From: Bordetella genomosp. 5 | GTDB taxonomy: Bacteria; Pseudomonadota; Gammaproteobacteria; Burkholderiales; Burkholderiaceae_B | Direction: 5' to 3' | NCBI RefSeq assembly: GCF_002261475.1 | Contig: NZ_NEVN01000001.1 | Coordinates: forward strand, 124,001-188,000 | DNA length: 64,000 nucleotides | Part shown: one piece after another, positions 1-7,898 of the stretch | Layout: each line of letters opens with the position of its first letter | How positions within the stretch are numbered: the stretch's first letter is position 1 | Program-made: the position numbers and the translations under genes | The notes under the pieces: generated by a model | What the model saw: only the letters and a program-made list of their open reading frames with translations | Told to the model about the DNA's origin: nothing | Database searches by the model: none

Positions 1-79
1 CGGGGTGCGGCCGGCCAGGCACGATGATCAGCGGCGCTGAGAAACGCCTGGGATCGTCGCTGCGCTGCCGGTCGCGCCC

Positions 80-901
80 CTACTCGTTATCCATCGACAC
101 CAGCGCGATCGGAATCAGAAACTGGCCGTCTTCGTACGGCAGCGTGTAACGGTGGCGCGTGGTGGCGACGGTGGCTTCGACGCATTCGCCGTTTTTCTCG
201 TCGGCGCGCGTGGTGGTGGCGACTTCGGTAGCCATCAGGTTGCGGCCGCTCATCGCGAGCGTGCGCCGGGTGCGGATGAATTCGCCTTTGCAGCGCGTGT
301 CGTATTCGCCCTGAAGCCGCTCCATCGACACGCCGTCCAGCGCCATGCGCAGCGAGTCGCCCTCGGGCACGAACAGACGCAGACTGGTTTCCTGGAAGGG
401 GTTCGGCTGTGAGCCGTTGGCGCGCGCGATGCGCACACCGAACGCACGCTTGCCGTCGACGCTGTAGCGCGCCGTATCGAGCGTCACGTCGAAGATGCGG
501 ACGGCGTCGTCCGTCATCAGGCCGGTGATGCGCAGCGACTGGCGCACCTGCAGGGTGTGGGCATCGAGCACGTACAGCCCCAGGTCGCCCGTGTTGCCGT
601 CGTCGCTCTCCGGCACATCGGCCAGCACGGGCACCGCGGCGAGCATGAGATTGCTGTCCGCGGGCCAGACCTTGCAGGCCACGCGCGGCACGCTCTCGAA
701 CTCGCGCAGCGGAATGCGCGCCATGCTGTGGCTGTCACCCAGCGGCATACGCCCGTTGGCGTCGGGACCGCTCGCGCTCGGCCAGATCGCTCGCACGATG
801 TCGGCGGCCTGGGGGCACGGCGTGGCGGCGTGCGCGGCGCTGGCGCACAGCGTGGCGGTCAGCGCGAGGGTGATGGAGCAGGCGGAGAAAAAACGGGGCA
901 T
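80..901 (-). CDS. Secreted hypothetical protein
   Basis: I do not recognise the family. The start at 901 gives a good Sec signal peptide: MPRF, then a hydrophobic stretch, then an Ala-rich AHA-A cleavage region at about residues 22-26. The open frame continues ten codons upstream to 931, but that extension would bury the signal peptide, so 901 is preferred. The mature part, about 245 residues, is hydrophilic and has no membrane segment. Cysteines near the mature N terminus (after ATP) and around residues 70, 205 and 227 could form disulfides in the periplasm. It is transcribed away from the next gene, so the roughly 125-bp gap to 1028 is a divergent promoter region. Sure of the gene and its export; the function is unknown. 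Confidence 0.75.
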   Translation of the reverse strand: MPRFFSACSITLALTATLCASAAHAATPCPQAADIVRAIWPSASGPDANGRMPLGDSHSMARIPLREFESVPRVACKVWPADSNLMLAAVPVLADVPESDDGNTGDLGLYVLDAHTLQVRQSLRITGLMTDDAVRIFDVTLDTARYSVDGKRAFGVRIARANGSQPNPFQETSLRLFVPEGDSLRMALDGVSMERLQGEYDTRCKGEFIRTRRTLAMSGRNLMATEVATTTRADEKNGECVEATVATTRHRYTLPYEDGQFLIPIALVSMDNE

Positions 902-950
902 GACAATAGAGGCGGATGAGAGCCATGACATCTTAGGGGGAGTGGACTTG

Positions 951-977
951 TCGCGAAACCCTCGCGATGTCGCGACA
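951..977. promoter_or_regulatory. Cluster of three TCGCGA half-sites, one in a TGTCGCGACA palindrome
   Basis: TCGCGA occurs at 951, 962 and 970, and the last copy sits inside the perfect 10-bp palindrome TGTCGCGACA (968-977). The cluster lies between two divergently transcribed genes. It could be an operator. TCGCGA is common in GC-rich DNA, so this is tentative. Confidence 0.25.
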
Positions 978-1027
978 GGCGCTTGCCCGCATTGCGCTTA
1001 TGATGGCGCACTCTGTCAGGAATTCTC

Positions 1028-1291
1028 ATGAACAAATTCGAACTCGAAAAGAACAAGTCGCTCAAGGTCGTGGGCCAGCTCAAGCAATCCAGCACGCCGG
1101 GCCGTTTCGGTGGCGACGCCGTGCCGGATCGCCGCGAGCAGCGCAAGCTGGATCAGGCCGCGGGTCTGGTGCCGTTTCCGCTCAAGCTCACGCAGGCCCA
1201 GGCCGACCGCGTGCGTGCCATCGCGCAGGAGCGCGGCGTGTCCACCAACGAGGTGGTGGCCGAGCTGCTGCAGAAAGCGCTGGACGCCTGA
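1028..1291 (+). CDS. Small conserved-type hypothetical protein (87 aa)
   Basis: An 87-residue protein. The start ATG has AGGAA at the right distance. The N-terminal half is charged and looks disordered (Lys/Glu-rich, then a GRFGGD turn). The C-terminal half, from about residue 47, reads as a short strand (PFPLKL) followed by two helices ending in [11 protein letters not shown], which resembles the ribbon-helix-helix layout of small DNA-binding proteins. This is a pattern match only; I cannot assign a family. It is five bases upstream of the YaiI-family gene and is probably co-transcribed with it. Confidence 0.7.
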   Translation: MNKFELEKNKSLKVVGQLKQSSTPGRFGGDAVPDRREQRKLDQAAGLVPFPLKLTQAQADRVRAIAQERGVSTNEVVAELLQKALDA

Positions 1292-1296
1292 GGCTC

Positions 1297-1767
1297 ATGC
1301 ATATCTGGGTCGACGCGGACGCCTGCCCCGCGGTCATCAAGGACATCCTGTTCCGCGCTTCGCAGCGCTGGCAGGTGCCGCTGACGCTGGTGGCCAACCA
1401 GATGCTGCGCACGCCGCCCTCGCCCCTGATCCGCGCCGTGCAGGTGCCGCGCGGGTTCGACGTGGCGGATGCGCACATCACGACCCATGCGCAGGCCGGG
1501 GATCTGGTCATCACGGGTGACATCCCGCTGGCCGCCGACGTCCTGGCCAAGGGGGCGATGGCGCTCAATCCGCGCGGCGAACGCTATTCGCCCGAGACCA
1601 TCCGCGAGCGCCTGGCGTTGCGCGACATGATGGAAGAGCTGCGCTCGAGTGGCGTGGATACGGGCGGGCCCTCCGCCTTCAGTCAGTCCGACCGCAAGGC
1701 ATTCGCCAACCAGCTCGACGCGCTGCTCGCGCGTCTGGCGCGCCAGCAGCCCAAACCGGCCGACTGA
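1297..1767 (+). CDS. YaiI/YqxD (UPF0178) family protein
   Basis: A 156-residue protein of the YaiI/YqxD family (UPF0178, PIN-like fold). It opens with the family signature IWVDADACP, followed by [10 protein letters not shown], and has the central ITGDIPLA segment with conserved acidic residues that in PIN-like folds bind metal. Length matches the family (about 150). The ATG at 1297 is chosen because the family motif begins two residues later. The open frame runs much further upstream, but that part overlaps the preceding gene in another frame. The biochemical role of the family is not settled; nuclease activity is suspected from the fold. The stop is only three bases from the converging GntR gene. 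Confidence 0.9.
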   Translation: MHIWVDADACPAVIKDILFRASQRWQVPLTLVANQMLRTPPSPLIRAVQVPRGFDVADAHITTHAQAGDLVITGDIPLAADVLAKGAMALNPRGERYSPETIRERLALRDMMEELRSSGVDTGGPSAFSQSDRKAFANQLDALLARLARQQPKPAD

Positions 1768-1770
1768 GCC

Positions 1771-2499
1771 TTAATGCCGGCCGGATTCCTGCATCAGCAA
1801 TCCATGGATGTACCGGCCCGCTTCGAGAATGTCGTCGCGGATCGCCTGGGCCACGCCCTGCGCGTCGCGCGCGGCCAGGGCTTCGACGGCCGCCGCGTGG
1901 TGATCGGTGGCCTTCAGGTGCGGCACGTACTCCGGCAGCACCATGTTGAGCACCGGCCCGCAGCGCAGCCACAGCGTCTCGATGCTGTCCTGGATCACGT
2001 CCAGACCGCTCAGCCCGTAGAGATGGAAATGAAAGCGCCGGTGCACGTCGAGATAGCCCTGGCGCGGCTCGGCGTCGATCAGCTGCGCCATGCGCGCGTG
2101 CAGACCACGCATCGTCTGCACGTCGTCGTCGGTGGCATGGGCCACCGCGTCGTGCGCGGTGCGTGACTCGAGCTCGGCCCGCATGATCACCAGCTGCTGG
2201 AACACGCCCGCGTCGACGTGGGGCACGGTCGCGCCGCCGCCCTGGCCGCCGGTGCCGCGCTCGAGGATGCGCTCGGCGGTGAGGCGGTTCACGGCGTCGC
2301 GCACGGGTGTCAGGCTGATACCGAGCTCGGCGGCGACCTCGCGCAGCACGATGCGGTGCCCGGGCGCGTAGCGGCCGTTGAGCAGCGCTTCGCGCAGCGC
2401 CGCATAGGCGCGATCCCAGAGCGTCTCGCGCTCCAGCGGACGCAGGATCGCGGTCCGTTTGGGGGCTTGCACGCCAGGCTGACGGGAAAAATCGGGCAC
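1771..2499 (-). CDS. GntR-family transcriptional regulator, FCD subfamily
   Basis: A FadR/FCD-type regulator of about 242 residues. The winged helix is near residues 20-85 (LWDRAYAALREALLNG, then a helix-turn-helix with ELGISLTPVRDAVNRLTAE). The C-terminal all-helical FCD ligand domain carries the metal-site pattern ...MRAELE...HRRFHFHLY...DHHAAAVEAL. The GTG at 2499 is preferred because AGGAAG sits five bases before it; an in-frame ATG at 2547 has no such site. It is divergent from the Bug receptor/enolase-superfamily operon starting at 2685 and most likely represses it. FCD regulators typically respond to carboxylic acids such as the pathway substrate. Confidence 0.9.
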   Translation of the reverse strand: MPDFSRQPGVQAPKRTAILRPLERETLWDRAYAALREALLNGRYAPGHRIVLREVAAELGISLTPVRDAVNRLTAERILERGTGGQGGGATVPHVDAGVFQQLVIMRAELESRTAHDAVAHATDDDVQTMRGLHARMAQLIDAEPRQGYLDVHRRFHFHLYGLSGLDVIQDSIETLWLRCGPVLNMVLPEYVPHLKATDHHAAAVEALAARDAQGVAQAIRDDILEAGRYIHGLLMQESGRH

Positions 2500-2576
2500 G
2501 GAAACTTCCTCTGCAGATAGGGGCCGCGGATGCGCACATTCTCGCATTACGTGCTGCGCCGCATGATCGATGGTGA

Positions 2577-2605
2577 TTGTTGTTTGTTATAACGAATGAT
2601 AGAGT
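2577..2605 (+). promoter_or_regulatory. Putative sigma-70 promoter with GntR-type operator in the spacer
   Basis: TTGTTG (2577-2582), 17 bp, then TAGAGT (2600-2605) reads as a moderate sigma-70 promoter aimed at the Bug receptor gene. The spacer contains TTTGTTATAACGAA (2583-2596), an inverted repeat with one mismatch per arm around GTTATAAC, the style of site bound by FCD GntR repressors. A repressor bound there would block the promoter. Inferred from sequence alone. Confidence 0.45.
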
Positions 2606-2684
2606 AAGTCTCGAGTACCCACAAAAACAGCCCTGAGAGGCGGTTCACGAAGCGTCCTCATGGCGACTTTCGGAGGAGACTGAA

Positions 2685-3659
2685 ATGTCGGTTCTGTCCA
2701 AGCTGATCCTGGGCGTGTCCGCCCTGGCGTGCTGCAGCATCCCGTTGGCAAATGCCGCGGACAAGACGTATCCGGCCCGGGAGATACGCTTCGTCGTTCC
2801 CTGGAATGCCGGCGGCTCCAACGACATCGCGGCGCGCATGCTGCAACAGCTGATCAGCGAGCAGGGCGTGACGGTCGTGGTCGAGAACGCGCCCGGCGCC
2901 ACCGGCGCGATCGGCATGACCAAGGTCGCCAACGCGGATCGCGACGGCTACACGGTGGGCATGGGGACGAGTTCCACGCTGGCGCAGATCGCACAGAACC
3001 TCACGCCGCTGCGCAACGAGCAGTTCACCCACATCGCGCGGGTGTCCACCGATCCGCTGATGCTGCTGGTGCCGGCCGACGGGCCCGCCACGCTCGAGGC
3101 CTTCCTGGCCGAGATGAAGAAGAATCCCGGCAAGGTTTCGATCGGCACGCCCGGCAACAACAACCTCAATCACATCTTCGCCGAAATGACGGCGCGCGCC
3201 GCCGGCGTGCCTTACGTCAACGTGCCCTACCCCGGCGGCTCGCGCGTGATCGCCGATCTCTCGGGCAAGCAGATCAACGCGGCCGTGCTCAAGCCCTCGG
3301 AGAGCAAAGGCCAGATCGACGCCAAGCATGTGAAGCCGATCGCGGTGTTCGCCAACGAGCGGCTCGCGCTCTATCCCGACGTGCCGACCCTCAAGGAAAA
3401 AGGCTACGACGCATTCCCCTACGGGCCGCTGGTGCAGATGGCCTATGTGGTGGCGCCCGCGGGCATCCCCGATGACGTGCGCAAACGCCTGATCGAGATC
3501 TTCGACAAGGCCATCCAGAGCGAGAAATTCAAGACCTTCGCCACGCAGAACGGGTTCCTGGTCGACGACAAGACCGGGGCCGCGCTGGACAAGGAAGTGC
3601 AGGGGGTGCAAACCACCCTGAACGACGTCGCCAAGAAAGTATTCGTGTCCGCCAAATAA
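2685..3659 (+). CDS. Tripartite tricarboxylate transporter substrate-binding protein (Bug family)
   Basis: A 324-residue periplasmic receptor of the TctC/Bug family. It has a signal peptide at residues 1-25 (cleavage after NAADK-like Ala residues), then the family hallmarks YPAREIRFVVPWNAGGSND and VVENAPGATGAIG, and IPYVNVPYPGGS-like and PYGPLVQMAYVVAPAGIP blocks in the second lobe. GGAGG precedes the ATG. Bug proteins bind carboxylic acids and deliver them to TctAB permeases. No tctA or tctB is nearby, as is usual for these orphan receptors in Bordetella-like bacteria. It is first in the run 2685-7820, so it probably captures the acid catabolised by the downstream enzymes. Confidence 0.93.
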   Translation: MSVLSKLILGVSALACCSIPLANAADKTYPAREIRFVVPWNAGGSNDIAARMLQQLISEQGVTVVVENAPGATGAIGMTKVANADRDGYTVGMGTSSTLAQIAQNLTPLRNEQFTHIARVSTDPLMLLVPADGPATLEAFLAEMKKNPGKVSIGTPGNNNLNHIFAEMTARAAGVPYVNVPYPGGSRVIADLSGKQINAAVLKPSESKGQIDAKHVKPIAVFANERLALYPDVPTLKEKGYDAFPYGPLVQMAYVVAPAGIPDDVRKRLIEIFDKAIQSEKFKTFATQNGFLVDDKTGAALDKEVQGVQTTLNDVAKKVFVSAK

Positions 3660-3677
3660 GCATCCTGGGAGCAAACA

Positions 3678-4820
3678 GTGAGTCAGATCAAGAAAGTCAC
3701 CTGCCATGTCGTCAGCGCACCGGTCGAGCGGCCGTTCACGTCGTCGCGCGGCTGGCTCTACAAGCAGCGCGGCTCGTGCATCGTGGAGATCGAGACGGCC
3801 GACGGCATCGTGGGCTGGGGCGAGTGCTACGGGCCTTCTCAGGTGGCGCGCGCCTACATCGAGTCGCAGTATGCCGCCCGCATCATCGGGCGCGATGCGT
3901 TTGACGTGGAGGTCATCTGGGAAGACCTCTACAACCGCATCAAGGACTACGGCAACAAGGGCATGGCGATCTCGGCCCTGAGCGGCATCGACATCGCGCT
4001 GTGGGACATCATCGGCAAGAGCTGCGGCAAGCCGATCCACAAGCTGATCGGGGGCGCCTACCGCACCGAGGTGCAGTCGTATGCGACCGGGCTGTATTTC
4101 ATCGATATGGACCGCCTCATCGAGGAAGCCGTGGAAGAGGCCCAGGGCTATGTGGCCGAAGGCTTCACCGCGATCAAGATGAAGATCGGCCTGGGCTCGC
4201 CCAAGCTGGACCTCGAACGTGTGCGTGCCGTGCGCGAAGCGGTGGGCGGCGATGTGCGCCTGATGGTGGATGCCAACCATTGCTTCACGGTGCCCGCCGC
4301 GATCCGTCTGGGCCGCGAACTCGAGAAGCTCGACGTGGAGTGGTTCGAGGAGCCGATCTCGCCCGAAGACCTCGACGGCTACGTGGAAGTGACGCGTGCG
4401 CTCGACATGGCGGTGGCCGGCGGCGAGAACGAATTCACGCGCTGGGGCTTCCGCGACATCGTGGCCCGCAAGGCCATGGATATCGTGCAGCCCGACGTGT
4501 GCGCCGCTGGCGGGATCAGCGAGTGCCGCAAGATCGCGACCCTGGCCGCCGCGCACGGCGTGGAATGCGTTCCGCACGCCTGGGGCTCGGCGATCGGCCT
4601 GGCCGCCACCCTGCACTTCATCGCCGCGCTGCCGGATCAGCCTCCGAGCTTCCGCCCGATGCCGCCGCTGCTGGAGTTCGAGCAATGCGAGAACCCCTTC
4701 CGCGACCTGCTCACCGAAGAGCCCATCGTGCAGCATCGCGGCGTGGTGCAGATCCCGACCGGCGCGGGGCTGGGCATCGAGGTCAAGCGCGAGATCATCG
4801 AACGCTACAAGGTGGCCTGA
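3678..4820 (+). CDS. Mandelate racemase / muconate lactonizing enzyme family protein (acid-sugar dehydratase-like)
   Basis: A 380-residue enolase-superfamily enzyme. GTG start with GGGAG upstream. The capping domain spans about residues 1-130. The barrel carries the base motif K167-M-K169, metal ligands D198 (VDANH), E224 (WFEEP) and E250 (GGEN), and a second-side His300 in PHAWGS. The Lys on strand 2 plus a His on strand 7 is the arrangement of acid-sugar dehydratases and cycloisomerases, which abstract the proton alpha to a carboxylate. The PHAWGS signature resembles glucarate/galactarolactone-type members. The exact substrate cannot be read from sequence. It lies 18 bp after the Bug receptor and 4 bp before the FAH gene, so one operon. 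Confidence 0.92.
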   Translation: MSQIKKVTCHVVSAPVERPFTSSRGWLYKQRGSCIVEIETADGIVGWGECYGPSQVARAYIESQYAARIIGRDAFDVEVIWEDLYNRIKDYGNKGMAISALSGIDIALWDIIGKSCGKPIHKLIGGAYRTEVQSYATGLYFIDMDRLIEEAVEEAQGYVAEGFTAIKMKIGLGSPKLDLERVRAVREAVGGDVRLMVDANHCFTVPAAIRLGRELEKLDVEWFEEPISPEDLDGYVEVTRALDMAVAGGENEFTRWGFRDIVARKAMDIVQPDVCAAGGISECRKIATLAAAHGVECVPHAWGSAIGLAATLHFIAALPDQPPSFRPMPPLLEFEQCENPFRDLLTEEPIVQHRGVVQIPTGAGLGIEVKREIIERYKVA

Positions 4821-4824
4821 TCCC

Positions 4825-5709
4825 ATGAAGTTCGTGACGTTTGTCTGCGAGGACGGGCAGCCGCGTCCTGGGTTTCTGTCGGCCGGCGACAGCGAGGTGG
4901 TGGACGCGCGGCATGCCGACGGGCCGGCATGGGCCCGTGCCCTGCCGCCCGCGTTGATCGACTGGATCGACCTGGGCTTGTCGGCGCTGGCCGCGAAGCT
5001 GGCCGACAGCACCTATCCGCCGCAAGCCCGCCGGCCGGTGTCGAGTGTGCGGCTGCTGGCCCCGCTGCCGCGGCCGGGCAAGGTGGTGGGCGCGGCCTTC
5101 AACTTTCATGACGCCCTGCGCGAACGCGGCATGGCCCCGCCCGAGGCGCCGGTGCTGTTCGTCAAGTCCGGACGCACGGTGATCGGGCCCGGCGAGGCCG
5201 TGCGCCTCGCGCCGGACGTGGGCAACGTGACCTACGAAGCGGAACTGGGCGTGGTGATCGGCAAGACAGCGCTGCGGGTGAGCGCGGAGACGGCGATGGA
5301 TCATGTCGCCGGTTATCTCATCGTGAACGATGTGAGCGCCACCGATATGGTGCGCGCCGACAAGGGCTTCGTACGGGGCAAGAATCAGCCCACGTTCTGC
5401 CCGGTCGGGCCCTGGCTGGTCACGCCCGACGAGATCGCGGATCCGCACGCGCAGCCCATCATGCTGGAGCTCGACGGCGTGGTGCGACAGCAGGGCACGA
5501 CCGCCGATCTGGTGTTCGATATTCCCGCGCTGATTGCCCACGCATCGACGCAGATGCCGCTGGATCCGGGCGACATCATCGCCACCGGCACGCCGGCCGG
5601 CGTAGCCGCGAACCATGAACCTCCCGCGTGGCTGCGGCCGGGGGCGCGCATGCGCGTCGTCCTGCCGGGTCTGGGCACGCTGGATACCCCTGTCATCGAG
5701 GACCGCTAG
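4825..5709 (+). CDS. Fumarylacetoacetate hydrolase (FAH) family protein
   Basis: A 294-residue FAH-family enzyme. A short N-terminal cap is followed by the FAH fold, with metal ligands E138 and E140 (YEAELGVVIG) and D169 (NDVSATD), then the GKNQPTFCPVGPWLVT and DIIATGTPAGV blocks. Such proteins cleave C-C bonds of 2,4-diketo acids, decarboxylate oxaloacetate-type acids or hydrate dienoates. In L-fucose/L-rhamnose-type routes a relative hydrolyses 2,4-diketo-3-deoxy acids. ATG at 4825 follows the enolase gene by four bases. Sitting next to two putative acid-sugar dehydratases, a keto-deoxy-acid hydrolase role is the natural inference, unproven. Confidence 0.92.
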   Translation: MKFVTFVCEDGQPRPGFLSAGDSEVVDARHADGPAWARALPPALIDWIDLGLSALAAKLADSTYPPQARRPVSSVRLLAPLPRPGKVVGAAFNFHDALRERGMAPPEAPVLFVKSGRTVIGPGEAVRLAPDVGNVTYEAELGVVIGKTALRVSAETAMDHVAGYLIVNDVSATDMVRADKGFVRGKNQPTFCPVGPWLVTPDEIADPHAQPIMLELDGVVRQQGTTADLVFDIPALIAHASTQMPLDPGDIIATGTPAGVAANHEPPAWLRPGARMRVVLPGLGTLDTPVIEDR

Positions 5710-5712
5710 CCG

Positions 5713-6660
5713 ATGCCTGACCTGCCTGTCGTTGCCCTGACGTCTTCCATTCATCCCGATGCGCACGCGCGGCTGGCCGCCGAGTGCGAGGTGCGCGTGG
5801 CCGCGGGGCCCGATGCCGACGCATTGCGCGCGGTGGTGCGCGAGGCCGACGGACTTATCGTGCGCAACCCTCTGCCCGAGGATATCTTCGACCACGCCCC
5901 GCGGCTGCGTGCCGTGATGCGCCACGGCGTGGGCCTGGACATGATTCCGGTGGAACGCGCCACCGCGCGGGGCATCGCGGTCGGCAATCTGCCGGGCTCC
6001 AATACCGCCGCGGTGGTCGAGTACTGCCTGGGCGCGATGCTGCAATTGCGCCGTGGCCTGAGCACCATGGACGCCGCGTTGCGCGGTCAGGGCTGGGCGC
6101 CCGCCCGCGCCATGGCCGAGCGCGGCACCGAGCTGCGCGGCACCACCTGCGGCATCGTGGGGGTGGGCACCATCGGCGCGCAGCTCGCGGCGCTGTGCCA
6201 GGCGCTCGGCATGCGCACCCTGGGGCTCACGCGCCGTCCCGACACCCTGCCCGCCGGCGTGCAGGCCGCCGACCTCGCCACGCTGATGCGCGAGTCGGAC
6301 GTGATCGTGCTGTGTTGTCCGCTCACGCCGCAGACGCGCGGCCTGATCGATGCCGACGCGCTTGCGCTTGCGCGGCCCGACGCGATCCTGATCAACGTGG
6401 CGCGCGGTCCCGTGGTGGTTACCGCGGCGCTGGCCGACGCGCTGGCGCGCGGTGCGCTGGGCGGCGCCGCGCTCGACGCGCACGACATTCAACCCCTGCC
6501 CGCGGACGCCGCGATCCTGCACGCGCCGCGCACGCTGCTGACGCCGCACGTGGCGGGCAGCACCGCCACCAGCATGCGCCGCATGAGCGATGGCGCGGTG
6601 GACGACATGCTGCGCATGCTGCGCGGCCAGGCGCCATCCCATCCCGTGAATACCCCCTGA
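5713..6660 (+). CDS. D-2-hydroxyacid dehydrogenase family protein with Gln at the catalytic Glu position
   Basis: A 315-residue NAD(P)-dependent D-isomer 2-hydroxyacid dehydrogenase. It shows the nucleotide-binding GVGTIG near residue 152, substrate Arg231 (NVARGP) and catalytic His279 (TPHVAGST). The residue that is normally Glu in the EP motif (as in 3-phosphoglycerate dehydrogenase) is Gln260 here (HDIQPLP). Formate dehydrogenase also uses Gln at this position, so activity is not excluded, but the chemistry may differ. It starts three bases after the FAH stop and belongs to the same operon. It may reduce or oxidise a keto/hydroxy acid intermediate. Confidence 0.9.
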   Translation: MPDLPVVALTSSIHPDAHARLAAECEVRVAAGPDADALRAVVREADGLIVRNPLPEDIFDHAPRLRAVMRHGVGLDMIPVERATARGIAVGNLPGSNTAAVVEYCLGAMLQLRRGLSTMDAALRGQGWAPARAMAERGTELRGTTCGIVGVGTIGAQLAALCQALGMRTLGLTRRPDTLPAGVQAADLATLMRESDVIVLCCPLTPQTRGLIDADALALARPDAILINVARGPVVVTAALADALARGALGGAALDAHDIQPLPADAAILHAPRTLLTPHVAGSTATSMRRMSDGAVDDMLRMLRGQAPSHPVNTP

Positions 6661-6677
6661 TTCCTTTCGGAGCTCTC

Positions 6678-7820
6678 ATGAAGATCATCGATATCAAGGC
6701 CGTCCCGATCTCCTTTCCGGTGCCGGAGAACCGCTCGGTGCGGCTGGGCATCGGCCGCAGCGTGAAGCGCGACGCGGTGCTGGTGCGCGTGACGACCGAC
6801 GAGGGCGTGTCGGGATGGGGCGAAGCGCATCACGGCCGTTGCCCGGGCGCGATCGCGCGCCTGATCGACACCACCTTGCGCGAGCTGGTGCTCGGCATGG
6901 ATGCGCTCGACAACGTCGGAGTGACGGCGCGCGTGCTCAAGATGCAGTTCGCCAGCCATGGCATGGGCGCGGCGGCGGCGCTGGCGTTGAGCGGCCTGGA
7001 TCTGGCGCTGTGGGATATCCGCTCGCAGGTCACGCAGTGGCCGCTGTACCGCCTGCTGGGCGGATCGGCCAAGCCGGTGAAGGCCTATGCCGGCGGCATC
7101 GCGCTCGGCTGGCAGCCCACGCAGCAGCTGGTGGACGAGGCCCGCGGACTGGTCGAGCTCGGCTATCGCGCGCTCAAACTGCGGGTGGGCGATTCGCCCA
7201 AACGCGACGTGGAGCGGGTGGAGGCCGTGCGCAAGGCCTTTGGCGACGACATCGAACTGCTGGTGGACGCGAACACCGGCTACAGCCTGGATGATGTGCG
7301 CCGCGTGATGCCCGCGTTCGAGGCGCTGGGCGTGGGCTGGCTCGAGGAGCCCTTCCCGGCGCACGATCACGATGCGTATGCGCGCGCCGCGAGGCTGGGC
7401 CGCGTGCCGCTGGCGGCGGGCGAGAACCACTACACGCGTTATGAGTTCGGGCCGCTGATGCAGGCGGGTCACGTAACCGCGATCCAGCCCGATCTGTCGA
7501 AGACGGGGGGCGTTACGGAGGCCATGCGCATTGCGGCCATGGCGGCGGCGCTCAAGCTCAGCATCAACCCGCATACCTCGGCCACGGCCATCAACATGGC
7601 CACCAGCATCCATTACCTTTGCGGCATCGACAACCCCGGCTACTTCGAGGCCGACGTCACGGTGCTGAATCCTTTCCGCGACGAACTTGCCGACCGCCTG
7701 CCGTACGAGCTCGATGCCGACGGCTGCGTGCGGCCGCTCGATGGCGTGGGCATCGGTCTGCGCATCGACGAAGACTTCATCGCCAGGCATCCGCTCATCG
7801 AAGGGCCCTGCTACGTGTAA
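6678..7820 (+). CDS. Second mandelate racemase / muconate lactonizing enzyme family protein
   Basis: A 380-residue enolase-superfamily enzyme, clearly different from the first one in the operon. The barrel has K167-L-R169 on strand 2, metal ligands D197 (VDANT), E223 (WLEEP) and E249 (AGEN), and His299 in NPHTSAT. K-x-R with a downstream His is again typical of acid-sugar dehydratase-like or racemase-like members. A GGAG site precedes the ATG, 17 bp after the dehydrogenase. It is the last gene of the cassette; a strong hairpin follows at 7864. Having two such enzymes suggests two acid substrates, or consecutive epimerisation and dehydration. The substrate is unknown. Confidence 0.92.
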   Translation: MKIIDIKAVPISFPVPENRSVRLGIGRSVKRDAVLVRVTTDEGVSGWGEAHHGRCPGAIARLIDTTLRELVLGMDALDNVGVTARVLKMQFASHGMGAAAALALSGLDLALWDIRSQVTQWPLYRLLGGSAKPVKAYAGGIALGWQPTQQLVDEARGLVELGYRALKLRVGDSPKRDVERVEAVRKAFGDDIELLVDANTGYSLDDVRRVMPAFEALGVGWLEEPFPAHDHDAYARAARLGRVPLAAGENHYTRYEFGPLMQAGHVTAIQPDLSKTGGVTEAMRIAAMAAALKLSINPHTSATAINMATSIHYLCGIDNPGYFEADVTVLNPFRDELADRLPYELDADGCVRPLDGVGIGLRIDEDFIARHPLIEGPCYV

Positions 7821-7863
7821 GGCCACATCGAGCGAGCGCCGCGCCGTTGCGCGGCGGCCCGCG

Positions 7864-7890
7864 GCCCGCCCGGCCGACGCCCGGGCGGGC
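7864..7890. terminator. Strong GC hairpin between convergent genes
   Basis: A perfect 10-bp stem, GCCCGCCCGG (7864-7873) with CCGGGCGGGC (7881-7890), and a 7-base loop. It lies between the ends of two converging genes. Only TTCGT follows, so it lacks a clean U-tract. It is probably a shared terminator or 3'-end stabiliser. Confidence 0.55.
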
Positions 7891-7898
7891 TTCGTCGC

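Noticed and set aside
1-79. Left-edge fragment as a gene end
   Set aside because: No frame with support; the first 79 bases carry no recognisable coding or structural signal.
2658-5012. A 784-codon minus-strand open frame under the Bug receptor and enolase genes
   Set aside because: Same GC artefact, low-complexity His/Arg/Gly-rich translation and no start signal; the opposite strand codes known enzymes.
4795-6642. A 615-codon minus-strand frame
   Set aside because: Antisense to two recognised genes, composition of an antisense artefact (His/Arg rich).
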